Of a DNA stretch of 64,000 nucleotides, positions 25,339-34,936 are shown in pieces; position 1 is the stretch's first letter; the number at the start of each line of letters is the position of its first letter. The translations under genes and the position numbers were made by a program. Under the pieces are notes generated by a model, which did no database searches, was not told the DNA's origin, and saw nothing but the letters and a program-made list of their open reading frames with translations. This DNA is from Deltaproteobacteria bacterium (GTDB lineage: Bacteria > Myxococcota_A > UBA9160 > UBA4427): positions 328,193 through 392,192 of the forward strand of contig JAJDAO010000050.1 of the NCBI GenBank assembly GCA_029261835.1, given 5' to 3'.

Positions 25339-27462
25339 GTGCTCGGCGCGCCTCGGGCTGTGCTGGAACGGCGGAGCCTGGTCGCCCTGGACACGCCCGT
25401 GAGCGGTCGCCCTGCCTGGGAGAGGCTGCTGAGCCGGATCTGCGACGTCTGGCTCGTGAGCTTCGCTCTCTGGACGCTGCTCACCAACCTCGCGGTCCGG
25501 CTGGCACTCGGACTGGATGATCTGATCGGGCTTGCGGCCGCGGTCCTGCTCGCGAGTTCGGCCGTGGCATGGTGGTGGCGCCGCCGCTTCAGCTCTCCGC
25601 CGGCAGCCGCTCCGGCGGCCGGCGATCGAGACACGCAGGAGTGCGTTGTTGCGCCGGGCTGGCGTTTGGCGTCGGTCTGCCTCGCCGTCGCGGCGCTCGG
25701 GTTGCGTGCCGTCACCGGCTCCCTCACGGCCTATTGGTCAGTGGCGCTCGTGGCCGCCTTGGCGGTCTGCTTCATGGCGCTCAGCCAGCGACCACGGCTG
25801 CCGCAGCCGCGCGACCCGCGTGGCGCCGGCGTCGTGCTCTTTGCCCTCTGTCTCTTGTCCGCCTTGGCCGTGGCCGTCGCCCACCGCAGCGACGCGGACG
25901 ACGCCTTCTACGTCAATCTGGTGGTCGCGGCAGTCGATCACCCCGATGCGCCGCTGCTCGCCAACGACACCCTTCACGGTGTTCCCGACATTGCGATGTC
26001 CATGCCCGTCTTTCGAGTTCTCTCGATCGAGATGCTCGAAGCCGCGATTGCGCGGCTCAGCGGCTGGAGCGCGCTGACGGTGGCGCACCTGATGATTCCA
26101 CCTCTGTTCGCGTTCCTGATGCCTCTCGCCTATGCGCGACTGCTGCGGTTGCTGCTGCCAGGACGCTGGATCTGGGCCCTCGGCTGCCTGATGGCGTTCC
26201 TGTTCTTCGTGGGAGAGGGTGAGCTCGGCTACGGGGACTTCGCCCTTCTGCGTATGCAGCAGGGCAAGTCGATGCTGCTCCATGTTGCCCTGCCGCTGGT
26301 CATCGCCCACGGGCTCGAGTTTGGACTGATGCCAACGAGGCGGCGCTGGCTGCGACTCGCTGCCGCACAGATCTGCGCGGTCGGGCTCTCTTCGACGGCC
26401 CTGTGGCTTGCGCCGGCCGCGGCGGGGCTCGCACTGGTGAGCGCCATTCCGCTGCTGCCGCCGATCGTTCATGGTGGCGGGCGTCGCTGGGCCACCTTAG
26501 CCGTCGGGTTGGGCGCCTCCCTGCACCCGGTCTATTTCGTGCTCTCGTTGAGGGGTGAGACCGAGAGAGTGTTCCGTGAGGCGGTGCATCAGATGGAGCC
26601 GCTGTCGTGGGCGGGCGATCGCCTGCTGCGCTGGGCTCTCGACTCCGTACTCGGCTCTGGCTTCGATGAGAAGCTGGCGCTCCTGACGCTCATTGTCGTT
26701 CTCGGCGCGGCGACGACGACGCTCTTCCTGCGTCTTGCCGCCGTCTTCGTCAGCTGCTTTCTGCTGCTCTTCTGGAATCCATGGGTCGCCCCCCTCCTCG
26801 CGGCGCACGCAACGGGACCCGACACCTACTTCCGTGTCTTCTGGCTGCTGCCACTGCCAGTCTTCGTCGCTGCCGTTCTGACTGCACCGCTCGAAATTGA
26901 CTTCGGAGGGTACCGGCCGCCTCGCCGGCTGCGCGTGGCGCTGACTCTGCTTCTCAGCTTCGCCCTGCTCGTGCTCAGCCCCGGCGCCCATACGCTCTCA
27001 CGAACGAATCAGGTGCGGCTCGATCGGCCGGGCTGGAAGCTGCCGCGCATCCCCTTCGAGGCGTCGCGCGAGGTGTCGCGTCAGGCGAGGCCGGGCGAGC
27101 TGGTGCTGGCTCCAAGCGGGGTGTCGCGCTGGATCCCGCTGATTCATCGACACCCCTACCCACTGATGGTCCGGGAGCTCCACATCGATCTGCTGCACGA
27201 GCGCCTCGGTGGCGAGGAGGTCTACCGCCGCGTGCTGCTCACACGCCTGGTGGGTGGGGAGCTGCGCCCGCGCGACGCCGGCGAGCTGCTGGATGATGCC
27301 ATCGAGCGCTACCCGCTGGCCGTCGTTTGCCTGGGCGGCCCGGCCGTCGGCTGGCCCGAACTGCGGCGCGTGTTGCTGGAATCCGCACTGGAGGTGAGGT
27401 ACCGCACCAGCGCCTACGAGGTGTGGGCCCGCCCGGGCCGCGATCACGCCCCGACGAACTGA
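25339..27462 (+). CDS. Large polytopic membrane protein, GT-C-like
   Basis: A 707-residue protein with roughly a dozen or more transmembrane helices and a soluble C-terminal part of about 160 residues beginning near SRTNQVRLDRPGW. An acidic cluster after an early helix (HRSDADDAFYVNLVV) faces the periplasm in the predicted layout, as the catalytic Asp does in GT-C glycosyltransferases that use polyprenyl-phosphate sugars. The later HPYPLMVRELH may be a second site. There is no nearer family I can name. It starts with a GTG at 25339 without a convincing ribosome site; a GTG seven codons later is an alternative. A strong terminator follows at 27479. Glycosyltransferase function is inferred from topology only. 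Confidence 0.6.
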   Translation: MLGAPRAVLERRSLVALDTPVSGRPAWERLLSRICDVWLVSFALWTLLTNLAVRLALGLDDLIGLAAAVLLASSAVAWWWRRRFSSPPAAAPAAGDRDTQECVVAPGWRLASVCLAVAALGLRAVTGSLTAYWSVALVAALAVCFMALSQRPRLPQPRDPRGAGVVLFALCLLSALAVAVAHRSDADDAFYVNLVVAAVDHPDAPLLANDTLHGVPDIAMSMPVFRVLSIEMLEAAIARLSGWSALTVAHLMIPPLFAFLMPLAYARLLRLLLPGRWIWALGCLMAFLFFVGEGELGYGDFALLRMQQGKSMLLHVALPLVIAHGLEFGLMPTRRRWLRLAAAQICAVGLSSTALWLAPAAAGLALVSAIPLLPPIVHGGGRRWATLAVGLGASLHPVYFVLSLRGETERVFREAVHQMEPLSWAGDRLLRWALDSVLGSGFDEKLALLTLIVVLGAATTTLFLRLAAVFVSCFLLLFWNPWVAPLLAAHATGPDTYFRVFWLLPLPVFVAAVLTAPLEIDFGGYRPPRRLRVALTLLLSFALLVLSPGAHTLSRTNQVRLDRPGWKLPRIPFEASREVSRQARPGELVLAPSGVSRWIPLIHRHPYPLMVRELHIDLLHERLGGEEVYRRVLLTRLVGGELRPRDAGELLDDAIERYPLAVVCLGGPAVGWPELRRVLLESALEVRYRTSAYEVWARPGRDHAPTN

Positions 27463-27478
27463 AGCTTCTAGATACACG

Positions 27479-27510
27479 AAGGGCTCGGCGGGAGTCCCGC
27501 CGAGCCCTTT
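27479..27510. terminator. Bidirectional rho-independent terminator
   Basis: A perfect 14-bp stem, AAGGGCTCGGCGGG with CCCGCCGAGCCCTT, around an AGT loop, flanked by A and T on either side. It lies between two convergent genes ending at 27462 (+) and 27530 (-) and can serve both. Confidence 0.9.
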
Positions 27511-27529
27511 GTGACTGTGTGTGTGGCCG

Positions 27530-27961
27530 CTACTCAGCGACTGCTGTCTTGGGGTTCGACGGCGTCGGCCGGCCGTTGCCATTCAGGCTCTTGTCGAGCG
27601 CATTGAGCCGGCGGCTGATCCGGTTCAGCTTCTTGTCGAGCTTCTCGAAGTCGCTGCGTGAGGCGATCTGGAAGAGTCCGAGGAGCGACTCCAAGCTGCT
27701 TTCGAGCTGCTTCTCCAATCGCTTACCCTGCTTCTCGAACTCCTTCCGAACATCGCTGCGCACTGACTCGGCACGCTTGACCATCGGATACTTGCGGAGT
27801 TCTTTCTGGAGCTTCTTGAGCTGCTCGTCCGTCTTCTCGCTGAGCTCGGTGCGGCGCTCATCGAACTGCTGCTGAATTCTCTGGAGTTCGTCCTCCACGG
27901 AATGGAAGGCGGCCTGGACGCGCTCCTTGCTCTCTTCGACGAAATTGGCTCGCTCAGCCAT
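27530..27961 (-). CDS. Coiled-coil protein, phasin-like
   Basis: A 143-residue, highly charged, almost wholly helical protein. Heptads run from SVEDELQRIQQQFDERR through EKTDEQLKKLQKELRK and again over RSDFEKLDKKLNRISRR, and a less charged amphipathic stretch (LESLLGLFQIAS) sits between. There is no signal peptide. The pattern resembles phasin-like or poly(3-hydroxyalkanoate) granule-associated proteins and other small cytoplasmic coiled coils, but no specific match can be claimed. ATG 27961 has AAGGAG 8 bases upstream. It ends at the shared terminator. Function unknown. Confidence 0.7.
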   Translation of the reverse strand: MAERANFVEESKERVQAAFHSVEDELQRIQQQFDERRTELSEKTDEQLKKLQKELRKYPMVKRAESVRSDVRKEFEKQGKRLEKQLESSLESLLGLFQIASRSDFEKLDKKLNRISRRLNALDKSLNGNGRPTPSNPKTAVAE

Positions 27962-28235
27962 GGGAGTTCTCCTTCTTGCGTGTCGCATCGCTCGACGGTG
28001 GGGTCGCATATGCGGATGGATTGCGGATGGATTCGCCAGAGGGGCCCGCGGTGCCTGGCAGCCGACTCAGGAGCTGGCGTACCGGCGAGAATAGACACGG
28101 CGCGTCATGACGTCAAGTGATTGCGGGAGAACAAGAAAATCCTTGCATTTCCGCATCCTGGGCGCGCTTTGACCTGCGGGGTTAACGCAACGCGGCATTT
28201 CCTCGATGAGGTCCGCGGAGTGCCGCGTTGGATGC

Positions 28236-29249
28236 CTACCAGCGCAGAACCGCGCTGCCCCAGGTGAAGCCTGAGCCGAAGGCCGTCATGCAGACGATGC
28301 CACCCCGCTCGAGCTGGCGGTTGCGATCGACCTCCGCCAGCAACATCGGGATCGATGCGGCCGAGCAGTTGCCGAAGCGCTGGATGTTGCTGAACACCTT
28401 CTCCTCCGGGATCTCGAGCTTCTGGGAGACGAACTCGTTGATCCTCAGATTGGCCTGGTGGAAGAGGAAGAGATTGACATCGTCGACCTTGATGCTCGCG
28501 GCCGAGAGAGCCTCGAGCAGCACCTCCGGCATACGTGTCACGGCGTGCTTGAAGACCTGGCGGCCCTCCATACGTGGGAAGTGCCGCCCCTCGTCGAGCA
28601 TCTGTTGGTCGAGGCGCGGGCTCGTCCCGGAACTCGGCGCCTCGATCCAGAGTCGTTTGGCATGTCGCCCCTGCGCGTGGAGCCGAATCTGGAGGATGCC
28701 GGCGGGGTCTTCCTCGTCCCGGTTCGCCTCGAGGATCAGCGCGCCGGCACCGTCGCCGAAGATCACCGTCACGTCCCGCCCGTTCGTGCTGATGTCCAAA
28801 CCGGTCGAGTGAACCTCGCAGCCCACGACCATGACCCGTTCATGCTTGCCCGAGGTGATCAGTGCGTCGCCGAAGTTCAGTGCGTAGAGGAATCCGCTGC
28901 ACTGGGCGCGCAGGTCGATGCACGGGATCTCGCCGGCCTTCAGCTCTTCGTGGAGGAAGAACGAGGTGCCGGGAAAGTCGTGCTGGGGCGAGAGCGTCGC
29001 GAGCAGGATGCAGTCGACGTCACCGATTTCGAGCTCCGCTGACTCGAGTGCCTGCAGACAGGCGGCCTTGGCGAGGTCGACGGGCGTCTGACCATCGTTG
29101 ACCCAGCGTCTCTCACGGATGCCGGTGCGCTGCTGGATCCACTCGTCCGAAGTGTCCATCATGCTTGCCAGCTCATCGTTCGTGACGACTCGCTCGGGGA
29201 CGTACATCCCGGTGCCGACGATCCTGGCTCGTACACTGGCTCGATTCAC
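28236..29249 (-). CDS. fabH: 3-oxoacyl-ACP synthase III family (FabH-like)
   Basis: A 337-residue KAS III-fold enzyme that condenses an acyl-CoA with malonyl-ACP in fatty acid initiation. The Cys-His-Asn triad is complete: Cys117 in DLRAQCSGFLYAL, His264 in FLFHQANLR and Asn294 in GNCSAASIP. The DTSDEWIQQRTGIRER block is also typical. The usual GNTSAAS is GNCSAAS here, a mild variation. It stands alone without other fab genes, so a role in a dedicated lipid rather than bulk fatty acid synthesis is possible. GTG start at 29249 with GGGAG about 11 bases upstream. It follows hflX by 28 bases on the same strand and is probably cotranscribed with it. Confidence 0.9.
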   Translation of the reverse strand: MNRASVRARIVGTGMYVPERVVTNDELASMMDTSDEWIQQRTGIRERRWVNDGQTPVDLAKAACLQALESAELEIGDVDCILLATLSPQHDFPGTSFFLHEELKAGEIPCIDLRAQCSGFLYALNFGDALITSGKHERVMVVGCEVHSTGLDISTNGRDVTVIFGDGAGALILEANRDEEDPAGILQIRLHAQGRHAKRLWIEAPSSGTSPRLDQQMLDEGRHFPRMEGRQVFKHAVTRMPEVLLEALSAASIKVDDVNLFLFHQANLRINEFVSQKLEIPEEKVFSNIQRFGNCSAASIPMLLAEVDRNRQLERGGIVCMTAFGSGFTWGSAVLRW

Positions 29250-29277
29250 GATGTGAGTACTCCCTGCCCGGTGCCGC

Positions 29278-31029
29278 TCACACTCCCTGGGCGATGAGGC
29301 CTTCCGTCAGCCGGCGCTGGTCGACCGATGTCGCATCCTGCTCCCAGAGCAGGTGCTCGGCACGTTCCAGCAGTCGATGCAATCCCTCTATGCGAAGCGC
29401 TGAAACCGCGATACAGCCGTAGCGCTTCTCGAGGACGGATGCAGCGCCAGCCGGCAGCTTGTCGATCTGGTTGAAGACCAGCAACTCTGGCTTGTTTCCC
29501 AGTCCGATTTCATCCAGTACAGCCCGTACCGCCCCGATGCGCCTTTCCAGGTCCGAGGTGGACGCGTCCACCACATGGATCAACAAGCTCGCGTCCTGCA
29601 GCTCCTCCAGCGTGGCGTGAAACGCCGCCACCAAGTCGTCCGGGAGATCGCGGATGAATCCCACCGTATCGGTGATGATCACCTCGCGCTCTCGCGGAAA
29701 GCGAAGGCGCCGCGACACGGGGTCGAGCGTGGCGAACATTTTGTCCTCCACCAAGACCTCGGTTCGTGTCAGCGCGCGCAACAGGGTGCTTTTACCCGCG
29801 TTTGTATAGCCCACGATAGAGAGGACGGGAACACCTCGCCGGCCGCGCCGTCGTCGCCGGCGCTCGCGCTGCTTTGTGAGCCGTGCCAGATCGCGCTCGA
29901 GGCGCGTGATGCGGTCGCGGACTCGGCGGCGATCGCTCTCGAGCTTCGTTTCGCCTGGACCACGGCCGCCGATGCCGCCGGCCAGGCGTGAGAGAGATTG
30001 GTCTGCTCGCTGTGCCAGACGCGGCATGCAATAGCGGAGCTGGGCGAGTTCGACCTGGAGCCTGCCGTCTCGAGTCGTGGCGCGTTGCGCGAAAATGTCC
30101 AGGATGAGCTGAGTTCGATCGACGACCCTCAGCTCCATGCGCTCCGCGAGGTTTCTGGCCTGTGTCGGGGTCAGGTCCTGATCGAAGATCACGAGATCCA
30201 CGTCCTGCTGGAAGCAGCGGACGACGAGATCGCTCACCCTCCCGGAGCCCAGCAGGGTCTTCGCATCGACGCGTGGCCGTGTCTGCGTGATCACGTCACA
30301 GACCCGGATACCGGCACTGCGTGCGAGCTCTCGCAGCTCCTCCAGGTGAATATCGAGCGTCTCGCGGTCTCGGCCCGCGGATACGGACACCAGGATGGCT
30401 CTCTCGCCGCTCCCCACCTGGCGCGTGCGAGCCGTCTGCGCGAGCTCGTTCTCCAGCTCCCGAATCCAGGCGGCGAAATCCAGGTCGAGCTGTGCGGGAT
30501 GCTGTGGCTCGAGCTGCATCGTACCCGCATCATCATCGTTGGCGGGCCGGAGCGCCGCCGTGTGTGCAAGGCCGGGCAGGCCGCCCTCGCGCACGGCGAG
30601 ACTCACCATGGCATCCAGGCGCAGCACCGCGAGGTCGGTCAGGTCGTCTCGGCTGAGCCCTTCGCCGCCCAGGTGGGTGTGGATGCAGCGCAGGCCTCGC
30701 AGGCGCCCGCGCCCGGCGCGCAGCCGGCCCCAGTCGGGCAGCTGGATTCCGCTGGCGTCGCCCACCATCACGTGCTGGATATCGCCGCGACGATCCACCA
30801 GCACCCCGACCTGGCGGCGGATTTCGTTGCTGATCTCGCAGAGGTGCCGAGCGAACTCGTTGCTCACGAGTCGATCCGCCGGCAGACGCCGGCGGAAGAG
30901 CCGCTCGAGCTGACGTACCTGGCTGGCCTTGAGGCCGCGGGTATTGCCGAATACGTGGATTAGCGGGGCTCCCGGTACGCCGGGAAGGCGTAGGCGAGAA
31001 AGGGTAGGAAGCGCACCTGACCGCGGCAA
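29278..31029 (-). CDS. hflX: Ribosome-associated GTPase HflX
   Basis: A 583-residue HflX-family GTPase, which splits stalled or hibernating 70S ribosomes. The N-terminal HflX domain spans about 210-350 (VDAKTLLGSGRV, DLTPTQARNLAE, and the GIGGRGPGETKLESDRRR linker). The G domain follows with GYTNAGKST (407-415), DTVGFIRDLP (454-463) and NQID in place of NKxD. The approximately 200-residue extension before the HflX domain is longer than in E. coli (426 residues total) and is the form found in many deltaproteobacterial-type genomes; it begins with a conserved-looking LIHVFGNTRGLKASQ block. A very basic RRRRRRGRRG run at 391-399 precedes the G domain. TTG start at 31029 with GGAGA 6 bases upstream. 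Confidence 0.93.
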   Translation of the reverse strand: MPRSGALPTLSRLRLPGVPGAPLIHVFGNTRGLKASQVRQLERLFRRRLPADRLVSNEFARHLCEISNEIRRQVGVLVDRRGDIQHVMVGDASGIQLPDWGRLRAGRGRLRGLRCIHTHLGGEGLSRDDLTDLAVLRLDAMVSLAVREGGLPGLAHTAALRPANDDDAGTMQLEPQHPAQLDLDFAAWIRELENELAQTARTRQVGSGERAILVSVSAGRDRETLDIHLEELRELARSAGIRVCDVITQTRPRVDAKTLLGSGRVSDLVVRCFQQDVDLVIFDQDLTPTQARNLAERMELRVVDRTQLILDIFAQRATTRDGRLQVELAQLRYCMPRLAQRADQSLSRLAGGIGGRGPGETKLESDRRRVRDRITRLERDLARLTKQRERRRRRRGRRGVPVLSIVGYTNAGKSTLLRALTRTEVLVEDKMFATLDPVSRRLRFPREREVIITDTVGFIRDLPDDLVAAFHATLEELQDASLLIHVVDASTSDLERRIGAVRAVLDEIGLGNKPELLVFNQIDKLPAGAASVLEKRYGCIAVSALRIEGLHRLLERAEHLLWEQDATSVDQRRLTEGLIAQGV

Positions 31030-31245
31030 GACGAGTCTCCGCGTCGGGCTTCAGCCCCTAGGGAATCTCCTGGTCTCGGGTCGTCTTCCAGCCGCATTTC
31101 GCGCGCCACGTCGGGTGGTTTACTCTGGTTTCCAGTTTTCGGCCCTTGCTCCGTTGTAGTTTTCCGGAGCGCCTCGGGTCGGGCGGTCGTCGCGGTGGCG
31201 ATCGTCCAGGGCTCGGCGCAGCAAACAGTCGGAGAGTCCGGATCG

Positions 31246-32853
31246 ATGGGACACAGCACGACCGAAGCTTGGCGGAGGATGGCGGCACTGGTCCTGGCGG
31301 CGGGACAGGGCACCCGGATGAAGTCCGGTCGGGCCAAGGTGCTTCACGAGATCTGCGGCCGTCCCATGCTCGCCTACACACAGCGGCTCGCCGAGTCCCT
31401 GCAGGCGCAGCGGCTGATCATCGTCGTCGGGCGCGGTTCGCAGGAGGTGGAGCGGCTCTGTCAGGGGAGCGCGACCTTCGTGCTCCAGGAGGAGCAGAAG
31501 GGAACCGGTCACGCGGTGATGATGGCCGAGAACGAGCTGCGCGACTTCGACGGTGACGTTCTGATCCTCTACGGCGATACACCCTTGCTGCGTCTGGAGA
31601 CGCTGCAGCGCATGCGCGCACTCAAGTCGACGAGCGGGGCCGACCTCGTGATGCTGACCGCATCGGGCGACATTCCGGGACGCGTGGTGCGCGATTCAGG
31701 GGGCAGCGTGGAGCGCATCGTCGAGGCCCAGGACGCCAGTGATGATGAGCTCGCGATCGAGGAGCGCAACACGGGCGTCTATCTCGTGTCCTCCGAGCTT
31801 CTCTGGGCCGGTCTTGCTGCCATCGACAGCGACAACCGCCAGGGTGAGTTCTACGTGACGGACGTGGTTGGCTATGCGGTTCGCGAGGGCTATCGCGTCG
31901 AGGCTCTCTGGTTGCAGGACGCCGAGGAGTGCCTCGGGATCAATACTCGTCGCGAGTTGGCCATCGCGGGACGGATCATGCAGCGCCGGATCAACGAGAA
32001 TCACATGGAACAGGGTGTCACGCTGATCGATCCGGAGAGCACCTACATCGACGCCGAAGTCGAGATCGGGTGCGACAGCGTGATCGAGCCCGGCTGCTGC
32101 ATTACCGGCAAGACGGTCATCGGGGCTGATGTTCACGTGAAGGCCAACTGCTATATCGAGGAGAGTCGATTGGACGACGGCGTGGTCTTCGGTCCCTTCT
32201 CCCACTTGAGGCCGAACTGCCACCTGATGGCGGGTGTCAAGATCGGAAACTTCGTCGAGCTCAAGAACTCGACGATGGGGCCCGGCAGCAAATCGGCTCA
32301 CCTGACCTACATCGGTGATGCGAGTGTGGGCGCGGAGGTGAACTTCGGTTGCGGATCGGTCGTCGTCAACTACGACGGGTATCAGAAGCACCGCGCAATC
32401 GTGGGGGATCGAGCGTTCATCGGCTGCAACGTCAACCTCATCTCACCGGTCGAGATCCAGCCCCACGCCTTTCTCGCGGCGGGCTCCACCATTACTCACG
32501 ACGTGCCGGAGGATGCACTCGCCATTGCGAGGGCCCGGCAGCGCAATCTCGAGGGCTGGGTAGCGCGCAAGGAGGGGCGAGCGCCCCCGCGTCCTGCGAA
32601 GGCAGAGGGCGAGGGCCCCTCGCCTCGCGATGGCGATGTCCCGTCGCGCCCCAAGCCCGCGCGCAAGAGATCCAGCAAGAACGTGGCCGCCGGCAAGAGT
32701 GCCAAGGCCAAGATCGGCCGAAAGAGAGCAGCGAAGAAGGCAGCGAAGAAGGCGGCAAAGAAAGTGGCGAAGAAAGCAGCGCGGAGAGCCGCCAAGAAGA
32801 GTGCGCGAACGGGCAAGAAGAAGAGTGCGCGCCGGAGGGCGCCCCAGCGCTAG
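31246..32853 (+). CDS. glmU: Bifunctional GlmU with histone-H1-like C-terminal tail
   Basis: A 535-residue bifunctional enzyme making UDP-GlcNAc: the C-terminal domain acetylates glucosamine 1-phosphate and the N-terminal domain adds UMP. The N-terminal uridylyltransferase shows LAAGQGTRMKSGRAKVLH (18-35). The left-handed beta-helix acetyltransferase shows the hexapeptide repeats and NFGCGSVVVNYDGYQKH. The catalytic part ends near residue 442, close to the E. coli length of 456. Beyond it is a 93-residue tail of Pro, Lys, Arg and Ala, including AAKKAAKKAAKKVAKKAARR, as in AlgP or histone H1. ATG 31246 has GGAG about 11 bases upstream. It lies 66 bases before glmS, with which it forms a UDP-GlcNAc supply unit. 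Confidence 0.93.
   Translation: MGHSTTEAWRRMAALVLAAGQGTRMKSGRAKVLHEICGRPMLAYTQRLAESLQAQRLIIVVGRGSQEVERLCQGSATFVLQEEQKGTGHAVMMAENELRDFDGDVLILYGDTPLLRLETLQRMRALKSTSGADLVMLTASGDIPGRVVRDSGGSVERIVEAQDASDDELAIEERNTGVYLVSSELLWAGLAAIDSDNRQGEFYVTDVVGYAVREGYRVEALWLQDAEECLGINTRRELAIAGRIMQRRINENHMEQGVTLIDPESTYIDAEVEIGCDSVIEPGCCITGKTVIGADVHVKANCYIEESRLDDGVVFGPFSHLRPNCHLMAGVKIGNFVELKNSTMGPGSKSAHLTYIGDASVGAEVNFGCGSVVVNYDGYQKHRAIVGDRAFIGCNVNLISPVEIQPHAFLAAGSTITHDVPEDALAIARARQRNLEGWVARKEGRAPPRPAKAEGEGPSPRDGDVPSRPKPARKRSSKNVAAGKSAKAKIGRKRAAKKAAKKAAKKVAKKAARRAAKKSARTGKKKSARRRAPQR
32729..32790 (+). repeat. Coding tandem repeat for K-A-A-K motifs
   Basis: Within the glmU 3' end, imperfect 12-base units close to GCGAAGAAGGCA repeat about five times, encoding A-K-K-A. 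Codons vary between units (AAG/AAA, GCG/GCA/GCC), so selection seems to act on the amino acids and not only on the DNA repeat. Such tracts can change length by slippage between strains. Confidence 0.7.
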
Positions 32854-32919
32854 AGTGGACGCGGTCTGTCGGTTGCAGCCGCGACTGAGCCGAGCAAGAA
32901 CTAACCCGAGGTGACAGCG

Positions 32920-34755
<1,836 letters not shown>

Positions 34756-34936
34756 TCGGGCGCCCGGCACAGCAGCTTCCGAATGTCCAACCCGCGGGGG
34801 TCGACCCGCCTGGATTGAGCCTGCACACGGCCTCGTCTAATCTCGGGCTCCGCCGCTTCCCAGGCCTCCCCGACACGATGAGATCGGGGGACGCCGTTTC
34901 CCGTGATACGGCAGGTTCCCAGGAGGCAGCCCCCCA

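Noticed and set aside
32729..32790. Tandem repeats that could suggest a CRISPR or regulatory array
   Set aside because: Units are 12 bases with no spacers and encode A-K-K-A repeats in frame within glmU.
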